DNA from: Ventricola sp051883735
Lineage (GTDB): Bacteria > Bacillota > Clostridia > Christensenellales > Aristaeellaceae
Assembly: GCA_051883735.1 (NCBI GenBank)
Contig: JBJEUH010000174.1
Coordinates: forward strand, 1-13,183
Length of the DNA stretch: 13,183 nt
Reading direction: 5' to 3'
Part shown: in pieces, positions 1-8,400 of the stretch
Layout: the number at the start of each line of letters is the position of its first letter
Position numbering within the stretch: the stretch's first letter is position 1
Notes under the pieces: model-generated
What the model saw: only the letters and a program-made list of their open reading frames with translations
Database searches by the model: none
Told to the model about the DNA's origin: nothing
Program-made: the position numbers and the translations under genes

Positions 1-1
1 C

Positions 2-1234
<1,233 letters not shown>

Positions 1235-1258
1235 TCCGTCTGATTCGGCATCATCGCC

Positions 1259-1290
1259 ATCCCCGGTCCGAAAGGGCCGGGGATGTTTTT
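1259..1290 (+). terminator. Rho-independent terminator of ppdK
   Basis: An 11-bp GC-rich stem (1259-1269 with 1274-1284, one G-T wobble) closes a GAAA tetraloop and is followed by GTTTTT. It lies 24 bp after the ppdK stop and separates that gene from the MATE gene, which has its own promoter. Confidence 0.93.
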
Positions 1291-1376
1291 GCGCATCGAC
1301 AGGGAGTTGTGCAGACATCGGGCAGCGCTCGGCGCGCGCCTGCTGTTCCGGCAAAAGAATGTTTGCATTTGGACAT

Positions 1377-1405
1377 TTGACAATTTCCGCAAGTTTTTTT
1401 ATAAT
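1377..1405 (+). promoter_or_regulatory. Consensus sigma-A promoter for the MATE gene
   Basis: A perfect TTGACA (1377-1382) and a perfect TATAAT (1400-1405) are separated by exactly 17 bp. Transcription should start near 1411-1413, about 48 nt before the chosen ATG at 1460. The GC-poor stretch stands out in a GC-rich background. The promoter also rules out the upstream in-frame ATG at 1283, which lies inside the ppdK terminator. Confidence 0.88.
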
Positions 1406-1459
1406 GGTCAAAATACACAGAACATGACAATCATGAAGAAGAAAGAGACGAGAATCACC

Positions 1460-2827
1460 ATGGCAGGATCATCAGCTGTCCCCAGAAAGACAACCGTCCG
1501 GAACATGACGGAGGGTTCCATTGTGGGGCAGGTTACGCTCTTTGCCCTTCCGCTGATGCTGGGCAATATTTTCCAGATGCTCTACAACACGGTGGACTCC
1601 ATCGTTGTGGGCAATTTCGTGGGCACCCAGGCCCTGGCGGCGGTGGGCTCCACGACCATGATCGTCAACATGATGGTGTTCTTTTTCAACGGCTTCTCCA
1701 CCGGCGCAGGCGTGGTCATCGCCAATTATTTCGGCGCTAAGAATCTGAAGTCGCTGCACAAGGCCATCGAGACCACCATGGCGGCGACCTTTGTGCTGAG
1801 CGTCCTGTTTACGCTGGTGGGCGTGGCCGCGGTGAAGCCGATGCTGCATCTGATGGCGACGCCTGAGGACGTCTTCGGGGAAGCGACGACCTATCTGCGC
1901 ATCTACATCGGCGGGATTGCCGGCCTGCTGGTCTACAACATGGGCAGCGGCATTCTGCGGGCGGTGGGCGATACCGTGCGGCCGCTGTATTTCCTGGTGA
2001 TGACCAGCGTGCTGAACATCCTTCTGGATCTGCTGTTCGTGCTGGGCTTTCACAGCGGCATCGAAGGGGTTGCCTGGGCCACCGTGCTGTCCCAGTTCAT
2101 CTCTGCGCTGCTCATTCTGACGCTGCTGACCCGTTCAAGGGACATCTACCGTCTGACGTGGCGCGATTTGAGGATCGACCGCGCCATCCTGGGCAGGATC
2201 TTTGCGATTGGCCTGCCGGCGGGCATTCAGTCCATCATCACCTCGTTCTCCAATGTGTTCGTTCAGTCCTATATCAACTTCTTCGGTTCCAGCTGCATGG
2301 CCGGCTGGAGCTGCTACAACAAGCTGGATCAGTTCGTCATGCTGCCCATGCAGAGTATGGCGATGGCTGCCACAACCTTTGTCAGCCAGAATATCGGTGC
2401 AGACAAGGAACAGCGGGCGAACAGGGGCACGATGGTCACGGTGAGCATGTCTGTGGGCGTGACGGCTGTGATTGTGTCGCTGCTGTGCCTGTTTGCCGCG
2501 CCGGCGGTGGGGCTGTTCTCCCCGGACGACTCCGTGATCGCGTACGGCGTGCTCTTTGTCCGCGCCAACTGCTTCTTCCTGCTGTTCAACTGCGTGAACC
2601 ATGTGCTCGCCGGCGCGCTCCGCGGACGCGGGGATTCGCGGGGCCCGATGGTCATCATGCTGACGTCATTCGTCGGCATCCGGCAGATCTATCTGTTTGT
2701 CGTGACCCGGTTTGTTGCGAACACCCCGCTGCTGGTGGGCCTTGGCTATCCTGTGGGCTGGGCATCCTGCTGCGTCATCGAATTGGCTTACTTTTTCCTC
2801 CGCTGGAAAAAGCCTGCGCGGGCGTGA
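1460..2827 (+). CDS. MATE-family multidrug/Na+ (or H+) antiporter
   Basis: Predicted inner-membrane efflux transporter of the multi-antimicrobial extrusion family, which exports cationic drugs or metabolites using a Na+ or H+ gradient; the substrate cannot be told from sequence. From ATG 1460 the protein is 455 residues, the usual length for the family, with about twelve hydrophobic segments in two MatE halves. The first half opens with the typical MTEGSIVGQ then ALPLMLGNIFQMLYNTVDS (residues about 16-45). The second starts near residue 249 with IGLPAGIQSIITSFSNVF, and carries YNKLDQFVMLPMQSMAMA and FVSQNIGA. Start choice: the frame is open further upstream, but the promoter puts the mRNA start near 1412. 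ATG 1424 and ATG 1433 would be almost leaderless. ATG 1460 has a purine-rich but weak Shine-Dalgarno region (GAAAGAGACGAG). The gene is monocistronic by its flanking signals. Confidence 0.92.
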   Translation: MAGSSAVPRKTTVRNMTEGSIVGQVTLFALPLMLGNIFQMLYNTVDSIVVGNFVGTQALAAVGSTTMIVNMMVFFFNGFSTGAGVVIANYFGAKNLKSLHKAIETTMAATFVLSVLFTLVGVAAVKPMLHLMATPEDVFGEATTYLRIYIGGIAGLLVYNMGSGILRAVGDTVRPLYFLVMTSVLNILLDLLFVLGFHSGIEGVAWATVLSQFISALLILTLLTRSRDIYRLTWRDLRIDRAILGRIFAIGLPAGIQSIITSFSNVFVQSYINFFGSSCMAGWSCYNKLDQFVMLPMQSMAMAATTFVSQNIGADKEQRANRGTMVTVSMSVGVTAVIVSLLCLFAAPAVGLFSPDDSVIAYGVLFVRANCFFLLFNCVNHVLAGALRGRGDSRGPMVIMLTSFVGIRQIYLFVVTRFVANTPLLVGLGYPVGWASCCVIELAYFFLRWKKPARA

Positions 2828-2848
2828 CAGCCTCCGTTTTCCATGCGC

Positions 2849-2883
2849 AGGGGACGGCCGCTTTTTGGCGCTTGCCCCTTTTT
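2849..2883 (+). terminator. Possible intrinsic terminator after the MATE gene
   Basis: AGGGG (2849-2853) can pair with CCCCT (2875-2879), with a short inner GCC/GGC pairing and a TTTTT loop, followed by a T-rich tract (2879-2883 and on). The stem is imperfect, so the call is moderate. The T-tract overlaps the expected -35 zone of the next promoter. Confidence 0.45.
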
Positions 2884-2898
2884 CTTTCGCGCGTTTTG

Positions 2899-2907
2899 TG
2901 ATATAAT
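2899..2907 (+). promoter_or_regulatory. Extended -10 promoter for the gene at 3029
   Basis: TG-A-TATAAT (2899-2907) is a perfect extended -10 element. No good -35 hexamer lies 16-18 bp upstream; that zone is a T-rich run that belongs to the possible MATE terminator. The predicted start near 2913 gives a leader of about 115 nt. Confidence 0.65.
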
Positions 2908-3015
2908 GTTTTTTACGAATTTCTGCAATGAAGAACATCTGACGAAGCGGCGCGCATTTTGCAAGAAAAGGCCGGACTGTTTCGTCTGTTTTCTATGAAG
3001 CGATGATTGAGTATG

Positions 3016-3021
3016 AGGAGG
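3016..3021 (+). promoter_or_regulatory. Ribosome binding site AGGAGG
   Basis: A perfect AGGAGG sits 7 nt before the ATG at 3029 and fixes that start. Confidence 0.9.
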
Positions 3022-3028
3022 CGATGTC

Positions 3029-4174
3029 ATGAGATCGAACAGGCCGAACTACGCCAGCGCGCCTGCCGGTTCCTCAAGAGCGCTGGATCAAAAGCCCAGG
3101 CCCAAACGCCCGAAAAAGGAATGGAATCAGCTGCTGCTGATGCTGTTCTTTGTGGTGCTGCCGGTGTTTGGTCTGCTGGCGATCTTCTTCCAGCCGGTCC
3201 GCTGGATTTTCATGCTGCTGACGGTGGCCTGTCTGGCGCTGATGTGGCTTGTGCACGCGTTCCTGTTCCCGGGACGCATGATCCTCACGGCGGTGTACGG
3301 CCTGCTGATGGTCTTTACCCTGGTGACGGCGCTGAACGCGCAGAGCAGCAGCAGGCTGCCCAAGAACGCCAGTCCGTTTGCGCAGGTGACGACGACGCTC
3401 GCGCCGACGCAGATGCCCATCTATTCGCAGACGTATGATGATGCCGCCGGCACGACGGAGATCCTGTACGATGGACTCAGCGACATTCAGGAGGTCGGCA
3501 TGGCCGGCGGCAGCGAGGATCAGTCCGGGCAGGATCTGGGGCTGTCCGACGCGGGCGCGAGCGAGTATGTGCCTACCGTGAAATCCGAAGCGGAGATTGC
3601 GCTGGAGAACTTCATGGAGAAGTGGCGCAAGGGCATCATCGCCGATATGGTGGCGCACACGCCGCCGAGCTGGCGCGACGCGCAGGCGGATTCCGCGCAG
3701 CAGCAGCTGTTCTGGAAATTTGCGCAGAAGCCGCTGCAGGATTGGCGGCAGATGTCCGCGCCGACCGGCACGGACGACAGCACGGCCCGGACGATCTCCA
3801 TAGAGGCGGATATCAGCTACAGCGGCGAGGTACGCACCTACGCCTATGACGCGATCGCGCTGTGCGAGGGCGGAAGCTGGTACATCGACCCGGATTCGCT
3901 CTCCAGCGGCATCCTGAAGGTCGCCTCCACGCCGACGCCCGACCCGAACGCGACGCCGGAGCCCACGCCGGAGCCCACGCCGACCCCGACGCCGGGCCCG
4001 AAGACCAAGCTCTACTACAACAAGGACGGCGGCAAATACTACCACGCCGATCCGGAGTGCCCCAGCGTCGCCAAGGAGTTCCTGCCGCTGACCAGCTTCA
4101 CCTACGGCAACCTGAACAAGAGCCCGTACACGAAGCTCCAGCCGTGCCCCAAGTGCGATGCACCGTCGAGATAA
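3029..4174 (+). CDS. Membrane-anchored protein: 3 TM helices, NTF2-like domain, Pro/Thr linker, C-terminal Cys/His motif
   Basis: I do not recognise a named family for this 381-residue protein. Residues 1-31 are basic and proline-rich and probably cytoplasmic. Three hydrophobic helices follow at about 33-54, 58-80 and 83-103. Residues about 104-187 are Ser/Thr/Asp/Gln-rich and probably disordered outside the cell. Residues about 188-300 (start EIALENFMEKWRKG, end GGSWYIDPDSL) resemble an NTF2-like/DUF4878-type lipid- or wall-associated domain. A Pro/Thr linker of TPTP and PEPT units (about 301-325) leads to a C-terminal tail with KYYHADPECPSV (His339, Cys344) and QPCPKC (Cys373, Cys376). This Y-H-x4-C...CxxC layout resembles small tails on some Firmicute exported proteins and could bind zinc; that is inference. 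The start is fixed by AGGAGG. The gene is monocistronic and ends at a shared bidirectional terminator. Confidence 0.85.
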   Translation: MRSNRPNYASAPAGSSRALDQKPRPKRPKKEWNQLLLMLFFVVLPVFGLLAIFFQPVRWIFMLLTVACLALMWLVHAFLFPGRMILTAVYGLLMVFTLVTALNAQSSSRLPKNASPFAQVTTTLAPTQMPIYSQTYDDAAGTTEILYDGLSDIQEVGMAGGSEDQSGQDLGLSDAGASEYVPTVKSEAEIALENFMEKWRKGIIADMVAHTPPSWRDAQADSAQQQLFWKFAQKPLQDWRQMSAPTGTDDSTARTISIEADISYSGEVRTYAYDAIALCEGGSWYIDPDSLSSGILKVASTPTPDPNATPEPTPEPTPTPTPGPKTKLYYNKDGGKYYHADPECPSVAKEFLPLTSFTYGNLNKSPYTKLQPCPKCDAPSR

Positions 4175-4209
4175 GCGTGGGGCGGAGGATTCTGAAAATT
4201 CCACAACAA

Positions 4210-4242
4210 AAAAAGCGCATCCGAATGACGGGTGCGCTTTTT
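4210..4242. terminator. Bidirectional terminator between convergent genes
   Basis: A 14-bp stem (4210-4223 with 4229-4242, one G-T pair) closes the loop AATGA. It has T-runs on both strands: TTTTT at 4238-4242 on plus, and seven A's at 4208-4214 that read as U's on minus. It lies 35 bp after the plus gene's stop and 13 bp beyond the minus gene's stop, so it serves both. Confidence 0.93.
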
Positions 4243-4255
4243 GCGTGGCGGAAAT

Positions 4256-4531
4256 TCACAGGATGGACAGGAAGAACATCTCGTATTCGTCGTCAAAGCC
4301 GAAGCAGTCGTAGGGCATCGGGTTGCCGCCGTTGGTGGATTTCATCTGGTTGCAGCAGAACTCCTCGCCGTCGGAGATCACGTCGCCCAGCGTCAGGGGG
4401 AAGCCGCTTTCGGTGGAGAATTCGCACAGGGCGAGCAGCGGATCGTCCGCCTCGCGGGTCTTGAGCAGCGCGGCGCGGAACTCGGCGTCGGCAAGCGCGC
4501 GCTCGCGGAGCTTTCGAAGGGTTTCGTTCAT
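4256..4531 (-). CDS. Small Nif11-leader-like protein
   Basis: A 91-residue acidic protein with no signal peptide or membrane segment. Residues 1-57 look like the helical Nif11-type leader fold: LRERALADAEFRAALLK (5-24), a DDPLLALCEFSTESGFPLT stretch (29-47) and GDVISDGEE (49-57). In that family this fold often serves as the leader of ribosomal peptide precursors, but many members are stand-alone proteins. Here residues 64-69 read KSTNGG, a double Gly at 68-69, followed by a 22-residue acidic/aromatic tail with one Cys (76). Cysteines are at 36, 59, 60 and 76. The start lies 3 nt after the thioesterase stop, and its AGGAGG (4540-4545 on the minus strand) lies inside the thioesterase's end, so translation is probably coupled. 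No maturation enzyme or transporter gene lies beside it. The gene is clearly real; the Nif11 relation is a pattern match by eye. Confidence 0.8.
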   Translation of the reverse strand: MNETLRKLRERALADAEFRAALLKTREADDPLLALCEFSTESGFPLTLGDVISDGEEFCCNQMKSTNGGNPMPYDCFGFDDEYEMFFLSIL

Positions 4532-4534
4532 GGC

Positions 4535-5272
4535 TCAGGCCTCCTCTCTCAGCGTGCCGCCGGCGACGAAGTGCTTTTCACCGCTTTCGGAGGCGATGAG
4601 GAAGGTGAAATGATCGCCGTCGCGGGAAAGGGAGAGCGCAAGCGGGCGCGGCTCGCGGATTTCCTTTTCATAGCCCGCAACCAGGTCGCCGAGGTAATGG
4701 CCGTGAAGCGCTTCGTGTCCCAGCGCATCGCACAGAAATCCGATGTAGCGCGTGTTGTTCACATGGCCGTTGATGTCGTAATCGGAGTACGTCGGCGTGC
4801 GGGTGAGCTGCTCAGTCGCCTGGCCCAGATGCGGCAGGCGCGTGGGCAGGTCGATGGGCGAGGGGATGTCGGACGTATCCGGAAAGTCCAGATCGACCGT
4901 GTTCGGGCTGACGATCTTGCGGTCGTTCACGTCCAGCATCACCCACAGCGCGCCGGCGGAGGCCAGCGGCGTGCCGTCCTCCAGGGTGAAGGTGTGGTAG
5001 CGCGGGCAGAAGAAGCGGTTGCTGATGCCGGGCCAGGTGGTATGCACGACGCGCTCGCCGCAGCGGGGCGCGCGCACGAAGCGGACATGGATGCGCGTGA
5101 GCGCGAAAAAGAGGCCGCGCGCCATCATTGCGTCGTAGCCCACGCCCAGGGAGACCGCGTGGCGCTCGCCGCCCTCCTGCATGGCGACAAAGAGCGCGGC
5201 CGGGCGCATGCGGCGCTGCACGTCGCAGTCCGTCGCGCGCACAATGAAGGTTTCGCTGTACTGCTTGATCAT
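4535..5272 (-). CDS. Acyl-ACP thioesterase
   Basis: Predicted cytosolic enzyme that hydrolyses acyl-acyl carrier protein and releases a free fatty acid, a FatA/FatB-like family with bacterial members of about 240-250 residues (here 245). Two hotdog halves are visible. The first (about 1-130) opens with ETFIVRATDCDVQRRMRPAA and includes the GGERHAVSLG helix and the strand LTRIHVRFVRAP. The second starts near 155 and holds DYDINGHVNNTRY: Asp166, Asn168 and His170 form the D-x-N-x-H catalytic pattern, followed by the helix YIGFLCDALG. The family's distal Glu is plausibly in the YEKEIREP segment but is not assigned with certainty. The start has CCGGAGG (5280-5286 on minus) 7 nt upstream. It is first in an operon with the small downstream gene and is divergent from the giant surface protein gene. 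Confidence 0.93.
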   Translation of the reverse strand: MIKQYSETFIVRATDCDVQRRMRPAALFVAMQEGGERHAVSLGVGYDAMMARGLFFALTRIHVRFVRAPRCGERVVHTTWPGISNRFFCPRYHTFTLEDGTPLASAGALWVMLDVNDRKIVSPNTVDLDFPDTSDIPSPIDLPTRLPHLGQATEQLTRTPTYSDYDINGHVNNTRYIGFLCDALGHEALHGHYLGDLVAGYEKEIREPRPLALSLSRDGDHFTFLIASESGEKHFVAGGTLREEA

Positions 5273-5279
5273 GGGGACG

Positions 5280-5284
5280 CCTCC
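5280..5284 (-). promoter_or_regulatory. Ribosome binding site of the thioesterase
   Basis: GGAGG on the minus strand, 7 nt before the ATG at 5272-5270; supports that start. Confidence 0.85.
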
Positions 5285-5328
5285 GGGAGTTCAAAACGGT
5301 ATGGAAAATCACGGTCTTAAACGAGGAA

Positions 5329-5357
5329 AGCATATCACAATTCGCTTTTCTTGACAA
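5329..5357 (-). promoter_or_regulatory. Promoter of the thioesterase operon
   Basis: On the minus strand TTGTCA (5357-5352) and TATGCT (5334-5329) are 17 bp apart, with TG one base before the -10 (extended -10). The start should lie near 5322, leaving a leader of about 50 nt. Its -35 overlaps the -35 of the divergent promoter by five bases. Confidence 0.7.
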
Positions 5358-5379
5358 GTCCCGCCATATGGATTAAAAT
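5351..5379 (+). promoter_or_regulatory. Promoter of the giant surface protein gene
   Basis: TTGACA (5351-5356) and TAAAAT (5374-5379) are 17 bp apart. Transcription should start near 5386, giving a leader of about 53 nt. The leader holds a small hairpin (GCTGA 5402-5406 with TCAGC 5411-5415, TTTT loop) 13 nt before the Shine-Dalgarno. Confidence 0.78.
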
Positions 5380-5428
5380 TGATTGAATACTGGAATCTTA
5401 TGCTGATTTTTCAGCCTGCCTTGCAGCG

Positions 5429-5434
5429 AAGGAG
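5429..5434 (+). promoter_or_regulatory. Ribosome binding site of the giant gene
   Basis: AAGGAG lies 4 nt before ATG 5439 and 7 nt before an in-frame GTG at 5442. The GTG has the more usual spacing, so initiation could be at either; the proteins differ by one residue. Confidence 0.8.
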
Positions 5435-5438
5435 ATAT

Positions 5439-8400
5439 ATGGTGAACAAGAGATCGATGGCAAAGGGCATGGCGCTGCTTCTGTGCGCCATGCTGGCACA
5501 TGGACAGACGGCCGTTGCGGAGGAGAAGCGCGTCGGCGACTACATTTACGTTCCGGCGATGCAGGCTTCGAGCAACGCGGGGGCCATCCGCCTGCGCGTG
5601 GAGGGACTGGCCCTTGACGCGGGCAGCGACGAGACGCAGACCGTGGAATCCCTGGCGGGCGCGGAGTTTGGCGTATACGTCTTCTCCGGCACGGGCGAGT
5701 TGACCCCGTGGGCGAACCCGCTGTACCCCAGCGAGCCGATGCGCATCCGCACGGGCGAGGGCGAGACGCGCTTTACGCTGCCGCAGGGCACGGAGTTCTA
5801 CCTGCGCCAGGAGAGCGCGCCGCAGGGCTATCTCTTTGACGACGAGGCGCTCATCCCGGTGACGGGCGAGGAGATCGTGGTGCGCAACGCGATGGCCGGC
5901 CAGTTGGCGATTACCGCGGTGGATTCCCTGGGCGCGCCGGTGGCGGGCGTCGTGCTGGAGGCGACCGGCGAGGACGGCGAGCGCCGCACGCTGACGACCG
6001 ACGAAAACGGCGAAGCGGTGCTGCTGTGCGAGCAGGCGCAGCGCTATACCGTCCGCGAGAGCGCGCTGCCCGAGGGCGCGTTTGCCGCGCGCAGCGTGAG
6101 CGGCGGCGAATGGACAGAGGAGGGCGTGGTGGCGTCGGTCAGCCCGGCGTGCCGCACGCGCGTCACCTTCGAGCACCCGGCCTCCGGCTCGGTGCTGCTG
6201 GACATGCGCCTGAACGTGATCGACGACAACGCGGGCATCAGCGCGCAGCCGCTGGAGGGCGTGCGCATGGAGATCCTCAGCGATCCGGCGATCAGCGTGG
6301 TGACGGACGCGCAGGGCCAGGCAAGGGCCTCGCTGCTGGAGGGCACCTATGGCGTGCGCCTGAGCTACGAGGGCAGCGGCAGCGTGATCCTGCCGGTGAG
6401 CGAGGGACAGATGATCGTGGAGAGCGGCGCCACGACGGTGATCGAGCTGAGCGCGCATGAGGCGACGGGCCGCATGGAATGGTCGGCGGAGGGCGAGAAG
6501 AAGCCGGACGGCGGAAGCGTGACGCTCGTGAGCGAAACGACAGGCAAGCGCTACGGCCCGTATGCGCTCGACGCGGAGGGCATGGCGGTTTCGGAGGCGC
6601 TTCCTGAGGGAACGTACCGCATCGCTGAAATGGCGATCGACGAGGGCGTGCAGCTTGTCGGCGTTGAATGCGGCGGGATGAGCGCGCAGGCGGCGGGCGA
6701 TCTGCCGCTTCAGGTGAGCGCGGGCCAGGTGACGCAGGTGCACCTGCAGCTGCTCACGCGCGAAAAACAGACGTTCGGCCTGGCGATCGAGCGGCTGAAT
6801 GAGCAGGGTGAGGTCGAGCAGGAGACGATGAGCGAAGCGCTTGTGCTGACGCTCCAGAACGCTGGCGGCGAGGCGGTCGCGCAGATGGATGCGGCGCAGG
6901 GCCTGGCGACGGTGGACGCGCTCAGCGGCGAATATGTGCTGCGCATGTCGGAAAGCGACGCGGCAAGGCTCGGCGTGCAGCCGGTGTCGCGCGCGTTTGC
7001 GCTGCCTTCTGCGCAGGAGACGATCGTGTTCGTCTCCGAGCGCACGCGGGTGATCCTTTCCTCTGTGGATGAAAACGGCGCGCCTGCGGCGGGCGCGGTC
7101 TATCAGCTGACCGACGGCGCCGGCGTGCGCTATGAGGTGGCCTGCGACGAGGACGGCATGGCGGTATCGCCGCTGCTGCTCCCCGGCGAGGTGACCGTGG
7201 AGACGCTCGACGCGCCGCAGGGCCATGCGGGCGCGGCGGCACAGACCGTGACGGCGGAGGCCGGCAAGGCGGCGCGCGTGACGATCGTGCACGAGCAGTA
7301 CGGCAGCGCGGCGCTCACGGTGCGCATGCAGAGCCTGAATGAAGGCGGCGGCGCGGTCTACGCGCCGGTAGCGGGCGTTCAGGTCAGCGTGCTGCGCGCG
7401 GAGGCCAACGGCGCGCTGACGGATATCGGCGTGCTGCTGACGACGGACGAGGATGGCCGGGCACAGGTGCGTCTGCCGGCGGGCGAGTACGCCGCCGTGA
7501 TGGACGAGCAGGCGCTTGACCTGGGATGCCGTGCGCCGGAGGCTGTGCGCTTCTGCGTGGAAAACACGAAGGTGACCGAGGCATCGCTGACCTGCCTGCA
7601 TGACAAGGGCGGCGTGCGCGTGCGCCTGACGGGCGGCAGGCTGAACGATGAGGAGCTGGCGCAGATCCGCTTTGAGCTGACCGACGCGGACGGCACCGTG
7701 ATCGCGATGGCCATGCAGGACGGCATGTTCTACGCGGGCGGTCTGGCGGCGGGCGAGTATGTGCTGCGCCAGACGCAGATGCCGCAGGGCTACACGCTCT
7801 CCGGCGACCGTACGGTCAGCGTGGCGGGCGGCGAGGCGACGGAGATCAGCGTGCCGCTGGAGGAATATGCGGTGGTGACCGTCGCCAAGACGGGCCTGAC
7901 GTTTGACAGCGCGATGCGCACCTATGTCGTGCCGCTGACGGGGCAGTATGGCGTGTACACGATGGAGGACGGCCAGATGAAGCCGTATCCGAACGCGGAC
8001 AGCCAGGTGACGCTGTGGGCGAACGTGACGGCGCAGGAGATGGCCGAGGGCAAGAGCGCCGCGGCGAAGCTGCCCGCGTCGATCGAGGGCACGACGTACT
8101 ACCTGCACGAGCTGGGCAGCGCGGCGGGCTTTGCCGCAGACGAAAGCTATTATGAGGTGCTGCTGCACGCGGGCGAGATGACGACGCTTGAATGCGCGGT
8201 CTCCAGCGACAGGGGCTTCTTTACGCTGGACGCGGTGGACGCGGCCACGGGCGCGCATGTGCCGGGCGGCACCTATGAGCTGATCGACAAGGCCGCCGGC
8301 GAGACCGTGCTCGCCTTTGAGATGGGCGAGGAGGCCTATCAGAACCCGATGGCCGTGCCGGTGGGCGAGTATGAGCTGCGGCAGACGAAGGCTGCGCCGG

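Noticed and set aside
1331..1340. Perfect palindrome GGCGCGCGCC between the ppdK terminator and the MATE promoter
   Set aside because: A short GC-only palindrome is expected by chance in this base composition, and it is too far from the promoter to suggest an operator.
1283..1459. N-terminal extension of the MATE protein to ATG 1283
   Set aside because: The ATG lies in the ppdK terminator and upstream of a perfect promoter, and the extra residues have no counterpart in MATE proteins.
3948..4002. Short tandem repeats in the membrane protein gene
   Set aside because: They simply encode the Pro/Thr linker; there are too few copies for a separate repeat feature.
3074..4204. 376-codon minus-strand frame opposite the membrane protein gene
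   Set aside because: Codon-aligned antisense shadow, Arg/His-rich, with no ribosome binding site; the plus frame has AGGAGG and clear membrane helices.
4232..5320. 362-codon plus-strand frame opposite the thioesterase and the small gene
   Set aside because: Codon-aligned antisense shadow; it would also start inside the bidirectional terminator. The minus frames match a known family and have good ribosome binding sites.
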